From Rhizobiales bacterium NRL2 (GTDB taxonomy: Bacteria; Pseudomonadota; Alphaproteobacteria; Minwuiales; Minwuiaceae): a DNA stretch of 64,000 nt. The position numbers were made by a program, and so were the translations under genes. Within the stretch, counting starts at the first letter, position 1. Each line of letters starts with the position of its first letter. Where the stretch lies: the NCBI GenBank assembly GCA_001664005.1, contig CP016093.1:493501-557500 (forward strand). The letters run 5' to 3'. Shown piece by piece: positions 56,801 to 64,000 of this stretch. Under the pieces are notes generated by a model. It searched no databases. It had not been told where the DNA came from and saw nothing but the letters and a program-made list of their open reading frames with translations.

Positions 56801-57556
56801 ATGACCGGCAGGCTGCGTCTCGGCGTCAACATCGACCACGTCGCCACCATCCGAAACGCCCGCGGCGGGGGCCATCCCGATCCCGTGCGCGCCGCGCGGC
56901 AGGCCGCCGAGGCCGGTGCCGACGGCATCACGGCGCACCTGCGCGAGGACCGCCGGCACATTTCCGACGACGACATCGAGCGTCTCAGCGCCCAGATCGA
57001 CCTGCCGCTGAATCTGGAGATGGCGGCGACCGAGGAGATGCTGGGCATCGCGCTCCGCCACAAGCCGCACGCCGCCTGCCTGGTGCCGGAGAAGCGCGAG
57101 GAGGTCACCACCGAAGGCGGCCTGGACGTCGCCGCGCACCACCGGCACCTGACGCCGGTCGTGCGCAGCCTGGTCGACGCCGGCATCCGCGTTTCGCTGT
57201 TCATCGATCCGGAGCCGGTACAGCTCCACGTCGCCAAGGCGCTGGGCGCGCCGGTTGTCGAGCTGCACACCGGGGCCTATTGCGACGCCGAGGGCGCGGA
57301 CCGGGAAGGCGAGCTGGCGCGCATCATACATGCCGCCGAATACGCTGCCGACCTGGGGCTCGAGGTTCATGCCGGCCACGGCCTGACCTTCGACACCGTC
57401 TCGCCGGTGGCCGCGATCCCCCAGGTCGTCGAGCTCAACATCGGCCACTTCCTGGTGGGCGAGGCGATCTTCTCCGGCCTCAACTCCGCCATCACCCGCA
57501 TGCGCAGCCTGATGGACAAGGCGCGCGCCGCCGCCACGGGCAGCGCCAGCGCATGA
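56801..57556 (+). CDS. pdxJ: Pyridoxine 5'-phosphate synthase PdxJ
   Basis: This 251-residue TIM barrel has '[20 protein letters not shown]', the '[14 protein letters not shown]' block, '[19 protein letters not shown]' and 'VHAGHGL', all diagnostic. PdxJ condenses 1-deoxyxylulose 5-phosphate with 3-amino-2-oxopropyl phosphate to give pyridoxine phosphate. The ATG at 56801 is preceded by AGGAGG. It is the first gene of the pdxJ-acpS-lepB-rnc-era group, in the order usual for Alphaproteobacteria. Confidence 0.97.
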   Translation: MTGRLRLGVNIDHVATIRNARGGGHPDPVRAARQAAEAGADGITAHLREDRRHISDDDIERLSAQIDLPLNLEMAATEEMLGIALRHKPHAACLVPEKREEVTTEGGLDVAAHHRHLTPVVRSLVDAGIRVSLFIDPEPVQLHVAKALGAPVVELHTGAYCDAEGADREGELARIIHAAEYAADLGLEVHAGHGLTFDTVSPVAAIPQVVELNIGHFLVGEAIFSGLNSAITRMRSLMDKARAAATGSASA

Positions 57557-57563
57557 GCAGCTC

Positions 57564-57977
57564 ATGATCGTCGGCATCGGCGCCGATCTGTGCGACATCC
57601 GCCGGATCGAGCGCTCCATCGAGCGTTTCGGAAAGCGCTTTCTCGACCGCTGCTTCACCGCCGGCGAGCAGGCGGCCTGCGGCGACCGCGCCGACACTGC
57701 GGCCCGTTTCGCCCGCCGCTATGCCGCCAAGGAGGCCGCGGCCAAGGCGCTCGGCACGGGCATCGGCGAGTTCGCCGGCCTGAAGGAGATCGAGGTCGTC
57801 TCCCGTCCCAACGGCAAGCCCGACCTGATCCTCAGCGGCCAGGCGGCGGCGACCCTGGCGGGGCTCTGTCCCGCCGGCGCGGCAGGTTTTGCGCATCTGT
57901 CCATCAGCGACGAGGCGCCCTATGCACTGGCCTATGTAGTGCTGGAGGCGCGGCCGGCGGCGGCGGATCGCAATTGA
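57564..57977 (+). CDS. acpS: Holo-[acyl-carrier-protein] synthase AcpS
   Basis: This 137-residue protein has the AcpS signature 'VGIGADLCDIRRIERSIERF' with the Mg-binding Asp8, and 'RRYAAKEAAAKALGTGI' with the catalytic Glu and Lys. It transfers 4'-phosphopantetheine from CoA to apo-ACP. It starts 7 bases after pdxJ ends, so translation is probably linked. Length is normal. Confidence 0.96.
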   Translation: MIVGIGADLCDIRRIERSIERFGKRFLDRCFTAGEQAACGDRADTAARFARRYAAKEAAAKALGTGIGEFAGLKEIEVVSRPNGKPDLILSGQAAATLAGLCPAGAAGFAHLSISDEAPYALAYVVLEARPAAADRN

Positions 57978-58065
57978 CTAACGGCCGCCTTTCAGCTTCA
58001 ACACGGCGTCGCTCCGCCAGGCGTCGTCCGAACGACGCAATCCCCCGGCAAGACAAGGCGTTCTA

Positions 58066-58815
58066 ATGGCTTCCAGATCCAAGGGTGGCTTCAAAGAGAC
58101 CATCAAGACCGTCATCTATGCCGTGGCGATCGCGATGGTATTCCGTACCTTCGCCTTCGAGCCCTTCAACATTCCGTCGCGGTCCATGGTGCCCACGCTG
58201 CTGGTGGGCGACTTCCTGTTCGTCTCCAAGTTCTCCTACGGCTACAGCCGCCACAGTCTTCCCTTCAGCCCCGACCTGTTCGGCGGCCGCGTCCTGCAGA
58301 GCGCGCCGGAGCGGGGCGACGTCGCCGTGTTCAAGACGCCGCTGGACAACGAGACCGACTTCATCAAGCGGGTCATCGGCATGCCCGGCGACCGCATACA
58401 GATGCGCGAGAGCGTGCTGTACATCAACGATCAGCCGGTGAAGCGCGAGCGCGTGGAGGACTTCGAGTACATCGACGGCACGGGCCGGCTGCGGTTCATT
58501 CCGCAGTACCGCGAGACCCTGCCGAACGGCCGCAGCTATCTCACCCTGGACGAGAGCGCCCGCCGGCCCCTGGACAACACCGCCGTCTATACGGTGCCCA
58601 AGGGGCACTACTTCATGATGGGCGACAACCGCGACAACTCCACCGACAGCCGGGTCTCCGTGCGCAACAGCGGCGTGGGATTCGTGCCGGCGGAGAATCT
58701 CGTCGGCCGCGCCGATGTGCTGTTCTTCTCCATCGACACGGACTTCCGCTGGTGGCAGATCTGGAACCTGGTCACCAACATCCGGTACTCGAGACTGGGC
58801 GACGTGATTGAATAG
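58066..58815 (+). CDS. lepB: Signal peptidase I LepB
   Basis: This 249-residue protease has one N-terminal TM helix, the nucleophile Ser40 in IPSRSMVPTL and the general base Lys101 in 'DFIKRVIGMPGD', then 'PKGHYFMMGDNRDNSTDSR'. It cleaves signal peptides on the periplasmic face. Only one TM helix precedes the catalytic domain, unlike the two in E. coli. It is 88 bases after acpS and its stop overlaps the rnc start. Confidence 0.97.
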   Translation: MASRSKGGFKETIKTVIYAVAIAMVFRTFAFEPFNIPSRSMVPTLLVGDFLFVSKFSYGYSRHSLPFSPDLFGGRVLQSAPERGDVAVFKTPLDNETDFIKRVIGMPGDRIQMRESVLYINDQPVKRERVEDFEYIDGTGRLRFIPQYRETLPNGRSYLTLDESARRPLDNTAVYTVPKGHYFMMGDNRDNSTDSRVSVRNSGVGFVPAENLVGRADVLFFSIDTDFRWWQIWNLVTNIRYSRLGDVIE

Positions 58816-59509
58816 ACCTCCGGAGGCGATGGCAGAACTCGAGCGGGCCCTGGGCCACGCCTTTGCCGATCGCGGGCGGCTGCAGGAAGCCCTGACGCAC
58901 CCTTCGGCGCTGCAGCGCGGTCGCGCGGAGCGCGGCGACTACGAGCGTCTCGAATTCCTGGGCGACCGCGTGCTGGGTCTGGTCATCGCCATGGCCATCT
59001 TCCGCGAATACCCGGACGCCAATGCCGGCCACATGGCGCGGCGCTACAACGAGATGGTGCGCAAGGAGACGCTGGCGGAAGTCGCGCTGGAGACGGGCCT
59101 CGCCGGGTACATCCGCATGTCGCCCGGCGAGCGCGAGACCGGCGGGCTGGAGAAGCCGGCCATCCTCGCCGACATCTGCGAGGCGGTGATCGGCGCGCTC
59201 TATCTGGACGGCGGCTTGCCGGCTGCGGAGCGGTTCATCGGCGAGCGCTGGCGCGTGCGCATCGCGGGGCTGGAGAAGGCGCCGAAGGATTCCAAGACGG
59301 CATTGCAGGAATGGGCCCATGCCCACGGCATCGAGCCGCCGGAATACGAACTCGTCGCCGCCCGCGGCCCCGATCATGCGCCCGAGTTCACGGTCAGGGC
59401 GCGGTTCGCGCGCGGCGAGGCCGAAGCCACCGGGTCGTCGAAGAAGGTAGCGGAACGGCGGGCGGCGGAAACATTGCTCGGCAAGGTGGAGAACGGCCGT
59501 GACGGCTGA
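58808..59509 (+). CDS. rnc: Ribonuclease III
   Basis: This 233-residue protein has the RNase III domain with ERLEFLGDRVLGL and 'KPAILADICEAVIGALYLDG', carrying the metal-binding acidic residues, followed by a C-terminal dsRNA-binding domain (about residues 160-228, 'AEATGSSKKVAERRAAETLL'). It processes rRNA and cleaves dsRNA. The TTG at 58808 gives a start that resembles relatives; an ATG at 58829 lies only 2 bases after a GGAGG. It overlaps lepB by 8 bases. Confidence 0.95.
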   Translation: MNRPPEAMAELERALGHAFADRGRLQEALTHPSALQRGRAERGDYERLEFLGDRVLGLVIAMAIFREYPDANAGHMARRYNEMVRKETLAEVALETGLAGYIRMSPGERETGGLEKPAILADICEAVIGALYLDGGLPAAERFIGERWRVRIAGLEKAPKDSKTALQEWAHAHGIEPPEYELVAARGPDHAPEFTVRARFARGEAEATGSSKKVAERRAAETLLGKVENGRDG

Positions 59510-60425
59510 GACGGAAGGCGACAGGCAGCAGGAGAGCCGGGCCGGCTTCGTCGCCCTGGCGGGCGCGCCCAATGCGGGCAAGTCGACATTGCTGAACCAG
59601 CTGGTCGGAACCAAGGTCTCGATCGTCAGCCCCAAGGTGCAGACGACGCGCGCCAGGGTCGTCGGCATCGCCCTGGAGGGCGCGGCGCAGATCGCCTTCG
59701 TCGACACGCCGGGCATCTTCCGGCCGAAGCGGCGGCTGGAGAAGGCGATGGTGGATGCCGCCTGGGGCGGCGTCGCCGACGCCGATCTGACTGTCCTGCT
59801 GATCGACGTCGAGCGGGGTCTCAACAGCAATGTGCGCGAGATTCTGGCGGGTCTCGACAAGCTGGGGCGCCGGATCTGGGTGGTGCTGAACAAGATCGAC
59901 CTGGTGCGCAAGTACAGCCTGCTGGCGATGACGGCGGAACTGGGCCAGTCGGGTTTCGTCGACGAGGTCTTCATGGTCTCGGCGCTGACCGGCGACGGGG
60001 TCGCGGACCTCCGTGAGGCCCTCGCCCGGGCCATGCCGCCGGGGCCGTGGCTCTATCCGGAGGACCAGGTCTCGGAGATGCCGGAGCGGCTGCTCGCCTC
60101 CGAGATCACCCGCGAGAAGCTGTTCCTGCGCCTGCACCAGGAACTGCCCTATGCGCTGACCGTCGAGACCGAGAACTGGACGGAACGCCCCGACGGCTCG
60201 GTGCGCATCGACCAGGTGATCTACGTCGCCCGCGAGGGCCACCGCGCCATCGTCCTTGGTCACGGCGGCCAGACCATCCGCCAGATCGGCAGGATGGCGC
60301 GCGAGGAGCTGTCGGAACTGCTGGCGCGGCCCGTGCACCTTTTCACCTTCGTCAAGGTGCGCGAGAAATGGCTCGACGACCCCGCCCGCTACAGGGAGAT
60401 GGGGCTGGAGTTCCCGAAGGGCTGA
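59499..60425 (+). CDS. era: GTPase Era
   Basis: This 308-residue GTPase has G1 'GAPNAGKST', G3 DTPG ('FVDTPGIF'), G4 NKID and a C-terminal KH domain ('GHGGQTIRQIGRMAREELSE') that binds the 3' end of 16S rRNA. It acts in 30S assembly. The start is GTG at 59499, inside the end of rnc (11-base overlap), so it is coupled to rnc. Length matches the family. Confidence 0.97.
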   Translation: MTAETEGDRQQESRAGFVALAGAPNAGKSTLLNQLVGTKVSIVSPKVQTTRARVVGIALEGAAQIAFVDTPGIFRPKRRLEKAMVDAAWGGVADADLTVLLIDVERGLNSNVREILAGLDKLGRRIWVVLNKIDLVRKYSLLAMTAELGQSGFVDEVFMVSALTGDGVADLREALARAMPPGPWLYPEDQVSEMPERLLASEITREKLFLRLHQELPYALTVETENWTERPDGSVRIDQVIYVAREGHRAIVLGHGGQTIRQIGRMAREELSELLARPVHLFTFVKVREKWLDDPARYREMGLEFPKG

Positions 60426-60493
60426 ACGCGACGGCGGCGGGACCGGACGGTCATCACGCAGAAATGCGGTGAACCGGTGCGGCGCCGCCCCGT

Positions 60494-62305
60494 ATGTTGG
60501 ACGCCATGCCTCGCACCTACCGCCGCAGGTTCACCCACGCCTTCGATCACCCCGTCGAGACGGTCTGGCCGGCGCTCGCCGACACGGCGCGTTTCAACGA
60601 GGCTGCCGGGTTCCCGAAACACCGCATCCGCGAGGAGGAGCAGCCCGACGGCTCGATCCGGCTGTTCGCCGAGGGCGCGGTCAATGGCGTCGAGCTGGCC
60701 TGGGAGGAATTTCCCGTCGAATGGGTGATGGGCCAGTGGTTCTGGCACTGGCGCGTGTTCTCGAAGGGGCCCTTCGCCACCATCGGCGCCATGGTCACCT
60801 TCGAGCCGCGCGAAGACGGCCCCGGCTGTCTCTGTCACTACGAGGTGGGCGCGACGCCGCGCACCGGCTTCGGCTGGGTGATCCTGAACTGGGGCTTCTT
60901 CGCCCGCGCCGAGAAGGATTTCCGGAGCCTCTGCGGGCAGGTCGCCGAATGGGCCGAAGGGGTCGCAAGGGTGCCCTACCGGGTGCCGGGGCACGCGCCG
61001 TCGGCGGCGGAACGGATGCGGATCGAGGCCATGGTCCGGCGGCTGGAGGAGAGCCCCTACGGTCACGGCCTGGGGCAGACGCTGGTGGACTGGGTGCTGG
61101 CGGCCCAGGAGGTCGATCTGGTGCGTATCCGCCCGCTGGCGCTCGCCCCCCAGCTCGGCGCCGGACCGCGGGCGATGGTCGAAACCATGCTGCAGGGTGT
61201 GCGCGAGGGCCTGCTGCAGCAGCGCTGGGACCTGCTCTGTCCGCGCTGCCGCGGCGCCAAGCTCTCGGCCGACGGACTCGACAGGCTGCCCGAGCGCGCC
61301 CATTGCGCGGCCTGCAATGTCGACTACGAACGCGATTTCGCGCGCAATGTGGAGCTGACCTTCACGCCCGCCCCGGCGCTCCGTCCGGTCTATGACGGCG
61401 AATACTGCCTGGGCGGGCCGATGTCGACGCCGCACGTCATGGCGCAGGTGCGCCTGGATCCCCGGGCAGCGCGGGACTGGCCGGGCGAACTGCCGCCGGG
61501 TCCCTACCGCGCCCGGGAACTGCGCGGCGGTCCCTATGCCGAGTTCGAACATGATGGCGGGGCGCTGCCCACCGTGGCGCTGGCCGAGGATGCGGTGACG
61601 CTTGGCGCGCCGGCGCCGACGGGGCGCATCGCCTTCCGCAACGACGACAGCAGCCTCCGCTATGCCCTGATAGAGCGCCGCGACTGGGCCATCGATGCGC
61701 TGACGGCGGAGCGCGCGACGGCGCTGCATGCTTTCCGCGACCTCTGCGCCGCCGACACACTGCGTCCCGGCGACGGCGCCGGCATCAGCCAGGTGGCGCT
61801 GATGTTCACGGACCTGAAGGGTTCCACCCGGCTCTACCGCAGCGCCGGCGACGCGCCCGCATACGCCGCCGTGCGCAGCCATTTCGTCTATCTCGCCGAT
61901 CATGTCCGCCGCCATGACGGCGCGGTGGTGAAGACCATGGGTGACGCCGTTCTCGCCGCCTTCGCCGAGTCGCGCGACGCCCTCGCCTGCGCCGTCGCCA
62001 TCCAGCGCGGCATGGATGCCTTCAATCTCCGCGAGCAGTCGGCGCTGGTGGTCAAGATCGGCATTCACGCCGGGGCCTGTCTGGCGGTGACGCTCAACCG
62101 CCGTCTGGACTATTTCGGTCAGACCGTGAACCTCGCCGCCCGCCTGCAGGACCAGTCACGGGGCGGCGACATCGTCTTTTCGGAAGCGGTGCGGGCGGAT
62201 CCCACCGTCCGGGCGATGGCCGATGCGCTCTCGCCGACGCACGAATGCGCCGAACTGCGCGGCATTGATGAGGCGATCGCCTTCTGGCGCGCCGCCGCAC
62301 CCTGA
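60494..62305 (+). CDS. Multidomain class III nucleotide cyclase with SRPBCC-like N-terminus and zinc ribbon
   Basis: This 603-residue protein has an N-terminal START/SRPBCC-like domain (about residues 10-165, 'HAFDHPVETVWPALADTARF'), a middle region with a CPRC...CAAC zinc ribbon (about 251-275), and a C-terminal class III cyclase (about 430-598). The cyclase shows 'FTDLKGSTRLYR' with the metal Asp, 'VVKTMGDAVLAAF' and 'LDYFGQTVNLAARL'. It would convert ATP (or GTP) to the cyclic monophosphate under control of a hydrophobic ligand or metal bound by the upstream domains; this is inference. An ATG four codons downstream is an alternative start. Confidence 0.82.
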   Translation: MLDAMPRTYRRRFTHAFDHPVETVWPALADTARFNEAAGFPKHRIREEEQPDGSIRLFAEGAVNGVELAWEEFPVEWVMGQWFWHWRVFSKGPFATIGAMVTFEPREDGPGCLCHYEVGATPRTGFGWVILNWGFFARAEKDFRSLCGQVAEWAEGVARVPYRVPGHAPSAAERMRIEAMVRRLEESPYGHGLGQTLVDWVLAAQEVDLVRIRPLALAPQLGAGPRAMVETMLQGVREGLLQQRWDLLCPRCRGAKLSADGLDRLPERAHCAACNVDYERDFARNVELTFTPAPALRPVYDGEYCLGGPMSTPHVMAQVRLDPRAARDWPGELPPGPYRARELRGGPYAEFEHDGGALPTVALAEDAVTLGAPAPTGRIAFRNDDSSLRYALIERRDWAIDALTAERATALHAFRDLCAADTLRPGDGAGISQVALMFTDLKGSTRLYRSAGDAPAYAAVRSHFVYLADHVRRHDGAVVKTMGDAVLAAFAESRDALACAVAIQRGMDAFNLREQSALVVKIGIHAGACLAVTLNRRLDYFGQTVNLAARLQDQSRGGDIVFSEAVRADPTVRAMADALSPTHECAELRGIDEAIAFWRAAAP

Positions 62306-62368
62306 ATTCGCTCCTTTTTAAGGGCGTGAGCGTTCGAATCGTCCGCCCGGGGCTGTTATACAGGGGCC

Positions 62369-64000
62369 ATGGATGACCCTTTCGATCTCGGCGCCGCGGA
62401 GCCGGCCGGACGCGGCGAGGCGCGCTTTCCCTATCTGGAAACGCTGAATCCGCCCCAGCGCCAGGCGGTGGAGGCCCTGGACGGGCCCGTTCTGGTGCTG
62501 GCGGGCGCCGGCACCGGCAAGACGCGCGTGCTCACCACGCGGCTGGCGCACCTGCTCAATCTCGGCAAGGCCCGGCCCTGGGAAGTGCTGGCGGTGACCT
62601 TCACCAACAAGGCCGCCCGCGAGATGCACGACCGCGTCGGCCAGCTCATCGGCCAGGCCGTCGAAGGCGTCTGGCTGGGCACCTTCCACGCCATCGGCGT
62701 CCGCATCCTGCGCCGCCACGCCGAACTGGTGGGCCGCACCTCGGGCTTCACCATTCTCGACGACGACGATCAGCAGCGCCTGATCAAGCAGTTGCTGGAA
62801 GCCGAGGACATCGACGTCAAGCGCTGGCCGCCCAGGGCCTTCGCCTCGGTCATCGACGGCTGGAAGAACAAGGGGCTGACGCCGGCAAAGGTGCAGGAAG
62901 GCGATTCGGGCTTCGCCGACGGCAAGGCGAAGGCGCTCTACAAGCTCTACCAGGACAGGCTGCAGACGCTCAACGCCTGCGATTTCGGCGACCTGCTGCT
63001 GCTGACGACCGAACTCTTCCTCAACCATCCGGACGTGCTGGCCGACTATCACCGCCGCTTCCGCTACATCCTGGTCGACGAATACCAGGATACCAATGTC
63101 GCCCAGTATCTCTGGCTCCGGCTGCTGGCCCAGGGCGCGCGGAACATCTGCTGCGTCGGCGACGACGATCAGTCGATCTACGGCTGGCGCGGGGCGGAGG
63201 TCGGCAACATCCTGAAGTTCGAGACCGATTTTCCCGGCGCGAAGGTGATTCGCCTGGAGCAGAACTACCGCTCGACGGGGCCGATCCTGGAGGCGGCCAG
63301 CGGCCTGATCGCCAACAACGAGGACCGCCTGGGCAAGACGCTCTGGACCGACGTGCCCGACGGCGAGAAGCTGGTCGTGCAGGGCGTCTGGGACGGCGAA
63401 GAGGAAGCGCGCCAGATCGGCGAGGAGATCGAGGCGCTGCAGCGCAGGGGCGAAAGCCTCAGCCAAGTCGCCATCCTGGTCCGCGCCACCTTCCAGATGC
63501 GCTATTTCGAGGACCGCTTCATCGAGATCGGCCTGCCCTACCAGATCGTCGGGGGGGTGCGCTTCTACCAGCGCCAGGAGATCAAGGACGCCACCTGCTA
63601 TCTCCAGATCATAGCCCAGCCGGACAACGACCTAGCCTTCGAGCGCATCGTCAACACGCCGAAGCGCGGCCTGGGCGACGCCACCGTCCAGAAGCTTCAC
63701 CAGATCGCGCGGACGGCGCGCCAGTCCCTCTACCGCGCCGCCGAGGCCATCGTGGAGACCGAGGAACTGGGGCCGAAGGCCCGGGGCAGCCTGAAGCGGC
63801 TGATGGAGGATTTCGCCCGCTGGCGGCTGCAGGCCCCGGACCTCTCGCCGGCGGAGCTGGCCGAGGTGGTGCTGGAGGAATCGGGCTACACGGAGATGTG
63901 GCAGCGCGACAAGAGCCCGCAGGCCCCGGCGAAACTGGACAACCTGAAAGAAATGGTCTTCGCCATGGAGGACCATGAGACGCTGGCGAGCTATCTCGAG
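62369..64000 (+). CDS. uvrD: UvrD/PcrA-type DNA helicase (partial, C-terminus off the window)
   Basis: The first 544 codons are in the window. Walker A AGAGTGKT (residues 45-52), motif Ia 'AVTFTNKAAREMHDRV', 'LVDEYQDTN' for Walker B, 'GDDDQSIYGWRG' and 'LEQNYRS' are all intact, as is the 2B-domain entry. UvrD/PcrA (superfamily 1) unwinds DNA in repair and mismatch excision. The ATG at 62369 follows CAGGGG. It is the first gene after the cyclase, 63 bases away. Confidence 0.95.
   Translation, partial: MDDPFDLGAAEPAGRGEARFPYLETLNPPQRQAVEALDGPVLVLAGAGTGKTRVLTTRLAHLLNLGKARPWEVLAVTFTNKAAREMHDRVGQLIGQAVEGVWLGTFHAIGVRILRRHAELVGRTSGFTILDDDDQQRLIKQLLEAEDIDVKRWPPRAFASVIDGWKNKGLTPAKVQEGDSGFADGKAKALYKLYQDRLQTLNACDFGDLLLLTTELFLNHPDVLADYHRRFRYILVDEYQDTNVAQYLWLRLLAQGARNICCVGDDDQSIYGWRGAEVGNILKFETDFPGAKVIRLEQNYRSTGPILEAASGLIANNEDRLGKTLWTDVPDGEKLVVQGVWDGEEEARQIGEEIEALQRRGESLSQVAILVRATFQMRYFEDRFIEIGLPYQIVGGVRFYQRQEIKDATCYLQIIAQPDNDLAFERIVNTPKRGLGDATVQKLHQIARTARQSLYRAAEAIVETEELGPKARGSLKRLMEDFARWRLQAPDLSPAELAEVVLEESGYTEMWQRDKSPQAPAKLDNLKEMVFAMEDHETLASYLE

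Overview
The window is 64 kb of high-GC DNA, densely coding on both strands, and reads as a chromosomal segment of a free-living alphaproteobacterium, probably Rhodospirillales-like. The evidence is a GapR-type DUF2312 protein, DUF2244 and DUF1194 proteins, the conserved gene order pdxJ-acpS-lepB-rnc-era, many paralogous acyl-CoA dehydrogenases, and abundant GTG/TTG starts with 4-bp ATGA/GTGA overlaps. I see no phage, CRISPR array, plasmid replicon or intact insertion sequence.

Layout. 1-5130: the N-terminal part of a Baeyer-Villiger-type monooxygenase, a TPR protein, an acyl-CoA dehydrogenase, a CadR/PbrR-like MerR regulator divergent from a cation efflux protein, and an SCP-x-type thiolase. 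5131-11060: a repeat-rich spacer, then a tight seven-gene minus-strand operon (HCCA-isomerase-like protein, an HtrA/PDZ protein that has lost its whole catalytic triad, a small SCP2-like protein, an alpha/beta hydrolase, an SDR without the catalytic Tyr, a CMD-like protein and an acyl-CoA dehydrogenase). 11203-13450: two tandem tRNA-Leu genes followed by a small accessory patch with an IS1595-family transposase remnant, a 34-residue Cys-containing basic peptide and hypothetical genes. 13583-31005: mostly housekeeping and catabolic genes (OYE-family reductase, FAD-linked oxidase, UbiX, SDR, M20 peptidase, NudC, MutS, QueC and a queuosine-precursor transporter, MaoC, BI-1, M81 peptidase, ferrochelatase, TSUP exporter, GapR, GST).

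31080-38355: a second GST divergent from the first, a ZntB-like transporter, an envelope lipoprotein, tRNA-Arg, a redox/stress group (ferritin-like DUF2202, peroxiredoxin, PAS histidine kinase) and OmpW with a perfect FNR-type box upstream. 38395-45288: an oligopeptide ABC importer without ATPase genes, an amino-acid permease/TVP38 pair bracketed by two copies of the substrate-binding protein's 5' end, and an orphan amino-acid-type binding protein. 45436-53284: YggS, ThiE-like, XRE, Smr, LUD, LLM, DUF169, PNPOx-like, two tandem secreted paralogues, then the valine-catabolic HIBCH. 53493-56642: isobutyryl-CoA-type dehydrogenase, DUF1194 and an MFS transporter. 56801-64000: pdxJ-acpS-lepB-rnc-era, a multidomain class III cyclase, and the start of uvrD.

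The most unusual observations are the inactive HtrA-like protein inside a catabolic operon, a 39-codon gene whose C-terminal tail is copied from a nearby histidine kinase, the duplicated binding-protein leader, and a hexanucleotide tandem repeat that supplies the stop codons of two convergent genes. Assignments come from reading translated motifs; no database search was run.
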